A stretch of DNA of 64,000 nucleotides, taken from positions 1 to 64,000 of the forward strand of contig JADNYV010000004.1 of assembly GCA_015501055.1 (NCBI GenBank), in the 5' to 3' direction. Under the pieces are notes generated by a model. It made no database searches and was not told the DNA's origin. It saw nothing but the letters and a program-made list of their open reading frames with translations. Made by a program: the position numbers and the translations under genes. This DNA comes from Mucidula mucida (Eukaryota > Basidiomycota > Agaricomycetes > Agaricales > Physalacriaceae). Positions 24,241-35,939 of this stretch are shown in pieces; the stretch's first letter is position 1; each line of letters begins with the position of its first letter.

Positions 24241-24793
24241 GCTGGACTGTATTGTATTTTGGATATCTGTTTATCAAGTTTATCTACGTTATAATGCAGT
24301 GAGATTATTGTTATTCGTCCGGCTGACTTGTCGTTTTTTCTCAGAGTCGTCGACCATGTCATGCACTGCGTCCTTCAAGAACTTCTTGGTGCGCTAGATA
24401 CAAGACTGACATACGTCGAGTAAGACTCGTAAAGCGTGTGTATTGTTTCTTTCACCTCGATTCTTCAAATTATTGTTCGAATATGCGCATCTCGTGGACA
24501 TGGCCTTCTCTCCCGAATGGTGGAACCGATGTGTTCTATGGCAGTCTTTGCGGTTCATCAGCACTCTCGACCACAGTGCTGGTGCGGATATACGATGACG
24601 AACATCGACGTGGAACAGGCTCGAAGCCCGGGGTTGCTGAAGAGGAGCGACACGGAGAAGATATGCGCGAGAAGCTGAGGCCGGTAAGTACATCGAGGTA
24701 TAGGTTTGCGAAGATGAGTGGTTATAGATAGATTACATCGGCAATTACAAGACACAATGCGTTTTACATTGAGACGTTTGCGCTTTTCAAAAT
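24241..24793. other. Intergenic between TMS1-like and EXPERA genes
   Basis: A minus-strand stretch around 24290-24400 reads KKFLKDAVHDMVDDSEKKRQ in one open frame behind a possible splice acceptor. It could be the end of a small uncharacterised gene. I could not build a consistent upstream exon, so it is not called. Confidence 0.3.
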
Positions 24794-25442
24794 TCACTGC
24801 GCGCGACCGGGTATCGCAGTGAGGTACAGTGTGAGTTGCCACCAAACGACCATGCCGAGGCCCAACAAGCCATGGATGGTACCCCAGACGGCCTCCGGCG
24901 TGACGCGATATCTGTCGGAGGGTTATATCCAATGTGTTCCATGTAGAAAACGACGTACTGTTCGAAGAGCGGACCAAATGAATAGGGAATGAACCGCGGC
25001 GCTTGATACAGAATAGTCGAGCTTGTACTGTGGTATATGCAAAGCGCAATCGCGAGAGCGCGCTTCCCCGGAAGAAATTCTACGCCCGGATAAGAAAATA
25101 GAATAATTTTTCTGAAGAGGTGGCCACATACCGGGCAGGTTGAAGCATAAGAAAGCCATGACACAGGACGATAGAAGGAGAGCTGAATACAGCTAGAGAA
25201 TCGTTCGATGCAGGTAGACTGAGGGAGAAACGTGCAGCGTACCTTAAGGACGACCAAGGTGGTGTTCGTGAGCTGCATAAAGGGCAGCGTCGCCGGTGCC
25301 CAGACACCTTGGATCGCGAGGGGAATTTCCAGCGCGGCGTGCATCAGGAATACCACAGACCTAAACCACACACGATAAATGTAGCTCTTCGTAGTGGATT
25401 TGGTACTCACAGAGGGCTACGAACGGTGGAAGGGTTGGACAT
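24794..25442 (-). CDS. EXPERA-domain membrane protein (EBP/TMEM97-like)
   Basis: A four-helix membrane protein of the EXPERA superfamily, which includes sterol isomerase EBP and the sigma-2 receptor TMEM97. Five exons (25442-25411, 25360-25243, 25192-25132, 25079-24959, 24911-24794) with matching phases give 149 residues. Hydrophobic helices are seen at FLMHAALEIPLAIQGVWAP, LVVLKLYSALLLSSCVMAF, ALAIALCIYHSTSS and the last one with GLLGLGMVVWWQLTLY. The length suits the short fungal members. The acidic and histidine residues of an active isomerase are not all evident, so TMEM97-like is safer than EBP. Confidence 0.78.
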
Positions 25443-25849
25443 GGTGGTGGTGGTCAAAAGGGAGGACGTGTCCACTGTCCAAGTCGTTTTTGTTGATGTT
25501 GATAGCACATGGTCAGCCAATTGTTCCCTTTCAGGCACCGAGATAAGGGAGCCCACATGGATACACAACACAGTTCCAGCTCTTTTTTAGCTTCATTTCA
25601 ACGTAGTACGGGTATTTCTATCGTTTTTTTATTATTGCGACTTGTACCGAGGTCTAGACTCTTATTGTGATTTGAACACTTTTGCGTTCCGACATTGGTG
25701 GCGCTAATGATCATTCCGATTGCGATGTTCTGATATTTGTGCCTCAGATCATGAATCGTGGATGTGCGCCTTAGACTGTGAAAGTTTGCATATTGTTGTT
25801 CTCGAACGTGACACAGAAACGACTTAGTATACCAGTAAAAAAACTGCTA
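25443..25849. other. Intergenic
   Basis: Presumed promoter of the EXPERA gene and 3' flank of the SDR gene. No gene is visible. Confidence 0.5.
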
Positions 25850-27114
25850 TCACTGCATCACCATTCCGCCGCTGATGGCGATCTACAAAAGGTCAAAAAA
25901 CGCACGACTAATGGAGAGAAAGAGCATACAGTTTGACCTACAATATCACGCGACAAGTCAGGTGAGATACCGAAATTCGTGTGCGCGACGTTACCTGTTA
26001 TGAAGTCGGCCTCCTTTGAGGCGAGAAGCGATACGACTTGAGCAACGTCCCGGCCATTCATGCGCTTCCTGGGAAGATGTACACGGTTATCAAGCTATAC
26101 TTTGTCAGTAGCGCTAGCATGACCGGATTACAGTGCCCCACCATCTCCATGATATCTTTCGAGGTCTCAATGCCTGCCAGCCGATTAATGGCACTCGCTC
26201 CTGGTGTTTTGGCATTAGAAACAAGTCAGCTTCCATGAACCTAGTTGCCTGCCTGTCATCTCTTCGTGTGGAGCTGCACCTAGAAATAGCAACGTTCAAT
26301 GTTATGCTGACAGACAATAACTGCTGTCATTGAACACTTACCGCATGCATACGAGTTCACGGTGATGTTGTGGGGACCTAGTTCAAGTGCTGCCGAGTGC
26401 GTCCGTACAGATTCAAGAAAACGATGACAATGTGACTAACCAGCCGCTTGTACGAGTCCACGGATAGCAAAGGATGCTGAGGTTACGGCGGACGTGTTGC
26501 GCAGGAAACCTGAACATTATTGACCGATTGCTGCAGATCAATCATGACACACCTCCATCTATGCCCATGATGGTATTCACGCATATGAGCCTGCCGCCAC
26601 GCCCTTGTTTAATCATCTGCTGGGCGGCGTACTTGAAGCAGATGAACGCAAATCGCGCCGTCACACGGAACGTGTCATCCCACTCATCGGCAGAGGCTAT
26701 TCAGAGCTGAGATCCAGAACACTCCGCTAGAGAATAGAGAAATTGAGACCTACTGCCAACTAAAGGGGCAACCGTAGGCACTACAAGATTATTGGCTACC
26801 ACCTGTATGACAAGTTCAGATATGAGTCCTCGAAGTTACGAGTGTGAGCGACATACGACATCTAAACCGCCAAAATCCGCCACCACATCCTCGATCAGTT
26901 GCTTGACTTCGTCTTCCTTCGCCGCATCACAAAAATAAGACCGACATCGTACCCCCTTTGACTCGATCTCGTCTTTGAGGGAGGCTAACTCGGTTTCCTG
27001 AGATGCGTCCTCTGCGAGGGCAACGTCAAACCCGTCATTCGCCAGTTGAAGGGCGACGGCGCGACCGAAGCTGCTCTGTGTGCAGCGTTTGATAACGGCT
27101 GTTCCTTGGGGCAT
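25850..27114 (-). CDS. Short-chain dehydrogenase relative lacking catalytic motifs (copy A)
   Basis: The frame is that of a diacetyl-reductase-like SDR: FGRAVALQLANDGFDVALAE, EWDDTFRVTARFAF, KYAAQQMIKQGRGGR, SFAIRGLVQAA, ALELGPHNITVNSYACG and VSLLASKEADFITG near the end. Exons stay open with 8-10 short introns, one of them possibly only 32 bp and one exon only 8 nt. The motifs that define activity are altered. The glycine-rich TGxxxGxG reads KRCTQSSFG, the NAG motif reads ANNLV, and the YxxxK position (SAYSATKFA in relatives) reads SAVTSASFA, so both Tyr and Lys are gone. It is either a pseudoenzyme or a decaying gene. A damaged tandem copy lies 363 bp upstream. Confidence 0.75.
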
Positions 27115-27476
27115 GTTGAAACGTCAAAACTGTTAGAACTTCGAAGCATTATATCGGTGCAGCACTGGCTCTAATGATAGATTGAGCCTGCTGACGCTAG
27201 TAGACACCCTCAAAGAATTCGTTCTCCTCAATTCTCCGGTGGCGTATCAGCACGAGGGTGTGCGGAACATGAGGAAGTACCGAGTTCGCAGAGAGTGTTG
27301 GCAGGATAAGAGCCCAACATTAGTAGCGCGCAAATTATCTCGTGGCTTGATGTCGACACCAGGCTCCAGGCTGATACCAGTCCAGACATCAAAACAAGTC
27401 GCGCAAGAGAATCAGCAAACATGATGTTCTCCAAACTGTTGTTCAACATGAAATACAAACGACGAAATTACTGTGA
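27115..27476. other. Intergenic between the SDR copies
   Basis: Presumed promoter of copy A and 3' flank of copy B. No gene is visible. Confidence 0.45.
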
Positions 27477-28710
27477 TCACTGCATCACCATTCCGCCATT
27501 GATGGAAATCTGTAAGCGGGTCAAGCAAGAACACAGTTTTGACGATTTTGCGCGTACTGTTTGACCTGTATCAAACGAGAGGTCAGAAGAAACGCTGAGT
27601 TCGTGCGCGCGACTTTACCTGTTATGAAATCGGATTCCTTCGACGCGAGAAGCGACACAACTTGAGCAATATCCTGGCTACGAACCGCTTTTTGGGAAGG
27701 ACTACACGACTCTGCACTATAGGGCGTCAGTAGGGCCTAACGCGTTGAGACGCGAGCTGTCACCATTTCCCGAACATCCTGCGAGGTATTAGATAGTCGA
27801 TCCATGGTTTTCGCTCCTATATTTTTGCGTTAGATGTAAATGTCAGCCTTCTTGAATCTTGTGACGCGCCTTCGATTTCTTCCTCTGGAGGTGGACCTGT
27901 AGATGAAGTGTTCAATGCATACTGACGGAAACGATCTCAGTTGAATCCATACCACAGGCGTAAGAGTTGACGGTGATGTTATGGGCTCCTAGTTCGAGCG
28001 CTGCAGATCGCGTCCGTGACATACTCGATAACCAAATGGTGTAATACTGACCAGCCGCTTGCGTGAGTCCACGAATGGCGAACGCAGCCGAGGTTATAGC
28101 TGATGCATGGCGCAAGATACCTGGAAATCATTGATCACTTTTCGCGCGGCGAAAGAGAAACTGATTATACCTCCACCCAAAGCCATCATAGTGTTCCCAC
28201 AGATGAATCTCCCGCCACGTCCTTGTTTGATCATTTGCTGCGCGGCGTACTTCAAGCAGAGAAATCAAATCGCGCCGTTACGCGGAACGCGTAATCCCAT
28301 TCATCGGGAGAGACTGTTCTACTATGATGATGACGCTCTACGGGGACTTCGACGCACTATCAACCAACGGCCAACTATTGGCATGACTAGTTATTGGCTA
28401 CACCTAGAACCAAGTTTGAGCGATTCATCACAGCCAGAGTTGAGTAACATACCACGTCTATTCCGCCGAAGTCTGCCACTAAATCGTCCATCAGGCGCTT
28501 GACTTCGTCTTCCTTCGCGGCGTCACAGAAGTAAGAGCGACATTGTACCTCTTTGGATGTAATCTCGTACTCAAGGGCAGCTAACTCGGCCTGCTGGGAT
28601 GGGTCCTCTGCTAGAGCTATGTCAAACCCGTCACTCGCGAGCTGCAGAGCGATGGCACGACCGATGCTACTTTGGGTGCAACGCTTGATAATGGCGGTTC
28701 CTTGAGGCAT
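27477..28710 (-). pseudogene. Short-chain dehydrogenase relative, broken tandem copy B
   Basis: Paralogue of copy A with the same start ([19 protein letters not shown]) and the same end (SINGGMVMQ, then TGA at 27477). The same catalytic-site losses appear: KRCTQSSIG for the glycine motif and SAITSAAFA for SAYSATKFA. It carries extra lesions. The second exon begins GTGTAG where copy A has GTGGTAG. A TAG follows five codons on even if that base is restored. The region matching KYAAQQM has a missing base and a TGA in place of a TTC codon. With at least three independent defects it is a pseudogene. Confidence 0.8.
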
Positions 28711-28960
28711 TCTGTGTGTGGTGAAGCTTGCAAAATATCGAACAGTTTATATAGACAAAGCAGCAGTGGCCTCCAATGATAGAGCAATGGCAGAACCTGC
28801 GAGACACCCTCTTTACGGACCTCTTTTTCTTCGGTTGCATATCTGAACAGCCGACAATCGTGGGTAGGTATTGGAGCGTTCAAGGCACTGAGTCCACAAC
28901 AAGAGTTCAAGGCAGCATAATGGTGTATTGAAAGCATAAGAGACAGCGACAGCGCGTAAG

Positions 28961-29489
28961 TTAACCGCCGAGAATGGTGACCTCGACCTCGACACCAGGC
29001 TCCAAGCTGATACTGGTCTGTCAAAGATAGACATGAGAACAAGTCGCACAAGGAGATCAGCAGACATACGATCTGCTTGACAATCTCGCTGGAAGAGTGG
29101 AGATCGATGAGGCGCTTGTGCACCTTGAGCTCGTATCGATCCCAGGTCTTGGAACCTTCACCACAAGGCTGGATAAGGCATCAACGGAGGGTTATTCTCG
29201 GCAGAATGCGCCTGCTTACAGTTTTGCGGGTGGTGATCTTGAGGACCTTGGTGGGGAGACGAACGGGTCCCTTGACACGGAGCTGCTTGTCCTTGGCTCT
29301 GTTGATGAGATCGCCAGAGACTGCAATCGCGGTCAGAAATGCAACAAAAGAGTAACAATAAAGCGTACACTTTTCCAAGTTCTTGACGTTGCTGCTCGTC
29401 AAGGTGATACGGATTTTGTGGGTTTTGGCAGCCGGGACGGGTGCACCGGTTGCGTCGTATTCTTTCTCTCCTTTGGCGACGTAACTCAT
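28961..29489 (-). CDS. RPS20: Small ribosomal subunit protein uS10 (RPS20)
   Basis: Cytosolic 40S subunit protein at the mRNA entry region. Four exons (29489-29369, 29320-29220, 29168-29070, 29017-28961) give 125 residues. [55 protein letters not shown] and [14 protein letters not shown] match the family throughout. A noncoding leader exon is likely: a 47-bp GT-AG intron at 29519-29565 lies just upstream of the ATG, as is common in fungal ribosomal-protein genes. Confidence 0.97.
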
Positions 29490-29518
29490 CTTGAATGTGC
29501 GAATGAGTCAGGAGGTGA

Positions 29519-29565
29519 CTGAAGGAGCGTTAGCAAGTGAATAAGCTGCGGGCAATATCACTCAC
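29519..29565 (-). other. Probable 5' UTR intron of RPS20
   Basis: On the minus strand the sequence begins gtgagtga and ends ccttcag, 29 bases before the RPS20 start codon. The size matches the coding introns of the gene. Confidence 0.6.
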
Positions 29566-29911
29566 CCAAAAAGATGTTGTTGTGGACGAAGGATGCAGTG
29601 GCTGAATTTGGGTTCATCCTGTTCAAACTCCGATGGCAAACTCCGAGTCCGTGGTGTATTCCAGGTGTATTCGTTACTCATGAACTGGCAATTGGGATAA
29701 TCCTAGACTAATCCAGATCGCTGCAGGTAAGTTCGGCGGTGAAAGCAGCGGCGGCTACACCGTCCTCGAACCGACAGACATCCCGGAATCTTCATTGCGA
29801 AAAGGGTCTCCCAGTTTGCAATATGTGATGAATATATATATATGTGTTTATTCCACTGGCGAGCTTACAGACCAGAAACCCAACATGTTCAGTAGTTTAA
29901 TCAAAAGGTTG

Positions 29912-32142
29912 CTATGAAGGTCGGTCCTCTTGTCCACTGTTACTCGCGGTCTCCTCGCTGTCGTCGGCATCCTCACTGCTCTCCGCTGAACCATCCTCAG
30001 GCTCCCCGTCTGATTCAGACTGTGAATCCTCATCCTCCCCAGAGTCTTCCTCCGCTTCTTGATAGAACTGATCCAAATTCTTCTTCCAAGGCGCGGCCTG
30101 TTCGACCTTCTGCGATACACTCGCCATGACGCGCCGCTGCGACGACGAAGAAGAACTGGAGATCGCAGTCACCGGCGGCGGCACCGCCTGCGCATGATCG
30201 TCTTCCGAATCTCTCAACACACTCTCAACACCATTCTCTAACCAATCTGGAAGGATTGGCTCGTCGATTGAATGTTTTCCTGTGATTGCGCTCCAGGTGC
30301 CAATAGTCGCGTTCACTAGGATAAATGTAAGCGAGGCAGCGAGACATACGATGATTCCCTTACCAGTTTCATCAAGCTCGACAACGTTCTTCTTCCCTTG
30401 AAACAAAACCATCTTGACCTGCTCCCTCCGTAATACCACTCCTTCACGTTCATCGCTGTCCAAAGTAGGATCCAGACCGGCAAGCAGGCCAACAAGCATC
30501 CTCGCCCGATCTCGCACATCCCAATCGGCATCGTACCGGGCCATCTGCAAGACATACTTTGTCAACTGACTTATCCTCTCATCCGTCGACAGAACGGATA
30601 GCTTCGCCGCCATGGTCAAGACCTGGAGTTTCACGACGCCTTTCTCTTCCTTGAAAGTTTTGGCCATACGTCTTAAAACATCGGGCGCGTAACTCGCTAG
30701 TCCGTCTACTGCAGATGAACCCTCCGCGTATTGCCCCGTAAGCCACACCACTGTAGCTCGTGCACTGGGATCGTGAATGGTATCGAGACGGCCAGCGAGA
30801 CGCTCCACTGTAGCAGCCGGGACGAGGTTTTTAAGTACAACCACCGCCTGATCATTCCCGCGGTCGACCATCCCAAGCAGCGCGTTGACACATTGTTCCG
30901 CGCACTCTGGTACTCGCACGGCGCAGCGGCCGATTTCATGAACAGCTTCCTGCTCGACGAGTTCGCGTAGAATGCCAGCGTGATTGTCAAAGTTGAGGAT
31001 GGCCAGGAGAAGGCGGAGTTTGGCAGCTTTCGTGTCGGGTAAATCGCCGTAGGAGATTAGGAAGTGAGTAAAGTAGGAGGAGAAAAGGGATGGCGTGGAC
31101 GCGAGTATGTAAGAAAGAACGATGCGCTCTAGTTCCGGGGACATGTGCAAGATGCGGAGAAGGGGATCGACAACTTTCGGATGAAAAGATGGTGGTCCGA
31201 CATAGTATATGACACGCACTGCAGCTATAACAACCTAACCATCGTAAATGATTGAATCAAAACAGAATATGTATATGCGCATACCGCCGGATTTCGACTG
31301 TAGAATAACGGTTTTGTTGATGTCAGAAGTAAATGGACATCCTTGTCAATCTCTTCGTCCTCTTTCGGTCGCGGGAGCATTGTCCTTGCATATCTCAAGA
31401 GAAGATTGAGCAGATCAACCTGCCCCCACTCATCCACGTCAACCAAAGTCTTGCACAGGCGCCGATAGTGTTTGTGCAACAGATCCAGACGCGTCGGGCA
31501 GACCGCTTCGAACGCGACGGCAACACTCCCGATGCTGAGCGGCGACCGATCCTTCCACATCGGTATAATAACCTCCATTAAGCTTTCCTGCAGCCCCGCA
31601 TCCAGCTGAAAGCATTTCGGAGTAGCTAACGCTGCGACCTTGCGCACATACGGGCTGATATCGGCGGCGCACTTTTTGATGGCGAGAAGGACGATGTTAG
31701 CAATCATGGGCACCTTGATACCGCTCAGTACGCGGAGCGCCATGGCGCGTATGAGTGGATTGGGGTCCGCTAGGTCCTTCTGGAATGTGTTAATTGAGAG
31801 CAGAGCAAGGTCGGGCTCCTGCTCTGCGTAGCGCAGGAGGAAGATGTAGACGAGCTTGCGGAGCTCGAGATTGTTGGATGCGACATTCTTGACGACAGGC
31901 GCAAAATAGTCGGACATATTGCGACCCTTCGATGTGAGCGCTATGAGGACCTTCATCGCGGCGAGCTTGTCGCGGTCGCTGCTCGAGTCGAGCTGTTTCC
32001 GGATATGCTTTGTTTTGTCGTCAGATACATCGTAGTAGTTGTTCCGTGTGAGGTCCCTCGTGTGCTCTGAGAACGATTCCTGCAGTCGCATGCCCAGACG
32101 CGACACATTTTCCGTGACCGAGCTGAGATACTCGCCGGACAT
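29912..32142 (-). CDS. APL6: AP-3 adaptor complex beta subunit (APL6)
   Basis: Large subunit of the AP-3 coat that sorts cargo from Golgi/endosomes to the vacuole. Three exons (32142-31285, 31234-30364, 30315-29912) give 710 residues. The N-terminal alpha-solenoid trunk matches AP3B: VVKNVASNNLELRKLVYIF, RYAEQEPDLALLSINTF, DPNPLIRAMALRVLS, ISPYVRKVAALATPK and CKTLVDVDEWGQVDLLNLL. The C-terminus is a Ser/Glu/Asp-rich hinge (from about residue 640) with no clear ear domain, as in shorter fungal Apl6 proteins. Both introns fit in phase. Confidence 0.94.
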
Positions 32143-32700
32143 GGTGGCAGGTGCTAGACGTCATCGTTCAGGGTCCGCCTTTGGTAAACTTGCTTCAATA
32201 AGTTCCTCATGGCGGACTGAGCTTTCAAGAATACCAAGAACAAAGGCTTCAATTTCATAGCTGACAGACCTTCCCTGTCTATTTGCTCATCGGTCCATGT
32301 TCAAGGACGTTGAGTTGATATCACACTTTCAAGTGCTTCTTGTCTCTCAGCCGACAGTCAAGCTCAAACTTGCTGTCGTTTCCTTCTGAGAGACGACACT
32401 CATTTGTGCGTCTCTTGGAATTGAATACTACACGACGTTGTATTCATCGATAGTTAAACATCCATGAGAAGTATCTCGATGTGAGCACATATTGGGTTTA
32501 TGAGCTATATATCAGAGCGTCCAAGGACGCTCGCCAGTGGAATGAATACATCAGATCTACACTTAGGTATTAAATAAATGGATAGCAGTGAAAAAGCGCA
32601 AGCAAGTCAGGTCGCAGGATACTTTTTGAATCAAATGTCCCCAGAGATAGCTGTGGCACCAGGTCAGCGCACATCTAATAGGAAGTTGAAAGGACGAACA
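32143..32700. other. Intergenic upstream of APL6
   Basis: Promoter region of APL6 and 3' flank of NOP1. No other gene is visible. Confidence 0.5.
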
Positions 32701-33842
32701 TCAGACACCGTTTCTGACGTAGACAGCAGTTACCATAGCGTGGTCACGTTCGTATGGTTCAAGAGGAACTTGTTCGAGCGGCCTGAATTTTTCCTTCTTC
32801 AATGTATCAACCTCGTTGGCGAATACGACGTCAGGAGGGGCAGTAGAGTCGATACAACTGGCTTTTATGGAGATCACGACATGGCCGCCAGCTTTCAAAA
32901 AGTGCTCGGCGTTGTGGGTGACGATACGGGCTGATCCGGCTGAGCTACGTCGGCGAATATAACATCGACTTGCGAGACGAGCATCCGGTATTTTTGAGGT
33001 AAACGAGCGTCTTCGACGATGGCTAATGAATGCGTCAGCGCGAACAGTCTTATGTGCATTGGTGGATACTCACGGATAACGTTTGTGCGTTTCTTGGCCA
33101 TGCCAATAAGATCACGACCGGAGCGTAATGAAAATTCGACGGCGTAAACAATACCTTCCTGAAAAAAGTTGAGAAAGTCAAGAATGAACATATGTGGAAT
33201 AGACACACAGGACCAACTATGTCTGCGACATGGCTGACACTAGTACCACTAGCAGCACCGAGGTATAACACCTTCTTGCCTGGGCCAATGAATATATCGT
33301 CCAAACCACTTAGCACACCGGCAGCGAGCTTGCTTCGGAATGGATTCCAGACGCGGTACTCGACCTTGGTACCCTCCACGGCACCCTCAATCGATATCCG
33401 CTTTTCGCCATAGACTGATTCGCCGGGTACAAGATTTTTCGTGACGAGCAGAGACTCTTTTCCTTTTGCAATGAAGATTCCTGGATGTCTGTGTGGTTCG
33501 AGAACGGTGTTTGCGCCGCCCCTCGCACCACCACGGGCGCCTCCACGACCACCGCGAGCACCACGGGGAGCACCACGACCACCGCCTCGACCACCAGGAG
33601 CGCCTCTTCCACCACCGCGGCCGCCGCTAAATCCACCTGCAACAACCTGGATTAGTCTAGGATGATCCCGATAATGATAAGCACGCACCCCGTCCTCCAC
33701 CGCGACCGCCGCCTCGTCCACCACGGTCACCACCACCTCGTCCTCCGCCTCGTCCGCCAAATCCACCTCGACCACCTGGAGCACCTAAAGGATGTTAGAT
33801 TGACGACATGAAGACTAGTGCAGTACGCGTACCGAAAGCCAT
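32701..33842 (-). CDS. NOP1: Fibrillarin, rRNA 2'-O-methyltransferase (NOP1)
   Basis: Catalytic subunit of box C/D snoRNPs in the nucleolus. Exons 33842-33833, 33784-33689, 33636-33209, 33158-33074 and 33022-32701. An N-terminal glycine/arginine-rich (GAR) domain covers about the first 85 residues. The methyltransferase domain has [19 protein letters not shown] (SAM site), [22 protein letters not shown] and [14 protein letters not shown]. The last exon has a one-base shortfall near 32926-32935: VAQPDQ is read in one frame and the following [15 protein letters not shown] in the next, as if CAGGCCC were collapsed to CAGCCC. Since NOP1 is essential in yeast, an assembly indel is more likely than a true null allele. 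Restored, the protein would be about 313 residues. Confidence 0.93.
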
Positions 33843-34234
33843 TGATAAAAAGTTACAAAAATGGAGTTGTCCCGCTCGCTACCCAGCCCGTAAAAGTCAG
33901 AAGATGGCCAAGGAACGGAATTACAATCAATTTTTTTGGTGTCGATCGTATACAGACGTCAATAGTCACAGGAAGTAACGGGGCTTGTGACACGATTTCA
34001 CCTACTTATTAACTTTACTGAGTGAAGCTTTGAAGTCTGGCGAAGTACTTTGATCATTCCAGGTCTAGTCTTGCAGGTATCCACCCGTGGATAATGACCT
34101 GTCCCACATGTAATATCTACATCGCTCTTCACACAAGAATCTCGTAGCTCATGATTGGTTTATAGTGTCATGGTACAACCGATGCGAGAAGAGGCAGGTC
34201 ATCACTGAGGGTAAAAACCCAGGATTGTATCAAA
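33843..34234. other. Intergenic between NOP1 and KAT14-like gene
   Basis: Promoter of NOP1 and 3' flank of the next gene. Nothing else is recognisable. Confidence 0.5.
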
Positions 34235-35746
34235 TCATAAATTGTGGCGCAGTCGTAATCGAAATGCGTTTCTTGAGGCGCGAGACTGGGGGCTGAGATA
34301 ATCTTCATAGAACCCGACGACGAATTCTTCCGCCTTGAATCCGAACCGATTGTATAGTAACTAGAAGAGACCTTCAATCAAACAGCAGAAACAGCAAGGG
34401 AACAACCAACAATGGCTGGACTATTGGCAGAGACATGGAGCGTGATGTCTTTTTGAGGATTAAGTTGAATGAGGTGATAGAGTAGCGCTCTTTCATACAG
34501 AAGTCAGACCATAGTTCAGGCGTGATAAGAGGATACCTACGTCGCAATTTGAGAGTTATCCCACCCAGCTCTGACGACAAGATACGTGATGTATGTCTCT
34601 GTTGGAGAGCTGATGATGACAATTCCAAGAACTAAATGCTTGTACGTTGCTACAACTGTACAGCGCTCCGGCCAGTAGTCGAGGGAATCACTAACTGCAA
34701 CAGGTCTTGTCAGGTACTATTCCGTCGACGTATTGAACACACACCATCGATGCCATCCCAGAACGTTCGTCGGAGGAGGTCGTGTACTTGCGGTAGGTGC
34801 CACGCCTGAAGAGTACCGTATTCGATTATTCCGGCCTTTTCAAGAGGCAACTCGTGGTCTGGACTAGGAGGAATTATCAGTCGAAACCCGCTGTCACTCA
34901 TGAGGTGTTCCTCACTGTGCAAAACGGTAATGTTGTCGAATGTCTTCCATAAGGGACATCCAAGGGGAACATGCATCCCAATCCACCGCTACTGTATTTC
35001 CTGGGTTCGGCGGACCCGCTTCAAGGCGAGACAGGAAGGAGCATCGATAGGGCGTTGTTGAAATACCTTGCAACCCATTCAGAACGTGACCAGGGAGAAC
35101 GTTGTCGAGTTCAGCTGGAAGTGTAGAGCATTCTCTGAGACTAGCATGCAATGGGATGGTGGGCAGGTTTACTTTATGCTATTCATGATTAGCACTTATT
35201 GTTAGTAGCGATTTCGAGATCCTAGCATACCTCATCATACTCAAGCCGGTAAGCGAGCATCTTCATTGGGCTATAATCAGCTGTCGCCAGCCGAGAAAAG
35301 GCACTCAAGTCATCGCGGAGATGCGATTCTTCCAGACGTGATAACAACCGCAGATCTGTCGCCTTGAGAAGAATGATGTCAATGAGCCTTTGAGCCATTT
35401 AGACAACGAAAGCCTTACATTGTCATCCTTCCCACCAAGTTGAGAGAGGATTGAATCTCTTTCCTGATGGTACTCGGAGAGCAGTTGAGATTCAAAAAAT
35501 TCATCATATGGCGAAGAGTCACTTTTCAAGACAAGATGCTCGAAGAAACTCTGAAGATCGTGTGATGTGGATCTTGGAGTATCGTTGTCAAGCTGGTGTT
35601 GGATCCCTTGCCGTTTCTTTCGCTTTCCAGTGTGCTAGATCGACCGTCAATTCTACTAGAACCTATTATGTTCGTCAAATCATTACCTTCTGATATCGTC
35701 TTCGCTTTGGTTTAAGAACATCATCATAGGACTCGTCCGAAGACAT
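34235..35746 (-). CDS. KAT14/CSRP2BP-like GNAT acetyltransferase
   Basis: The C-terminal half is a GNAT domain very similar to KAT14, the ATAC-complex acetyltransferase of animals. It has LLRRTFWDGID, then VVATYKHLVLGIVII, ETYITYLVVRAGW, QIATALLYHLIQLNP, DITLHVSANSPAILLYNRFG and FYEDYLSPQSRASRNAFRL. The acetyl-CoA loop is atypical: RAGWDNSQIA where R/QxxGxG/A is usual. The N-terminal half is basic, then acidic and helical, with no clear domain. About eight exons were placed. One intron of 53 bp (after YRFA) is required to join the halves. A 75-bp segment before VAVDWDACSPW could be spliced or retained in frame. The start ATG at 35746 begins MSSDESYDDVLKPKRRR, a plausible nuclear signal. Expected role: chromatin acetylation; substrate unknown. 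Confidence 0.75.
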
Positions 35747-35939
35747 TCAAAGAACGTTGCCTATTGTCGTACAAATCAATGGCGGTTCATACCAATGAAA
35801 GTTTTGGCTAAGCCCATTGACTACGTCATACTTTTACTCGTCTCCGTGTTGAACGAACTTGTTCTGCGCTCTACTCTGCACTCACCTCCTAGTCGCGTCA
35901 TAGTGAGATGGTTTTCATATTATTACAATTTACAAGAAG

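Noticed and set aside
24911..24963. Apparent frameshift at the end of the EXPERA gene
   Set aside because: The donor is CA followed by gtacgt; with that border the final exon joins in phase and reads the expected last helix.
33310..33645. Alternative frame rich in Val/Ala over the GAR domain of NOP1
   Set aside because: Frame shadow of the repetitive Gly/Arg codons.
34850..34980. Alternative frame HVPLGCPLWKTFDNITVL in the KAT14-like gene
   Set aside because: It requires an out-of-phase join. The frame VDWDACSPWMSLMEDI plus a 53-bp intron gives a consistent model.
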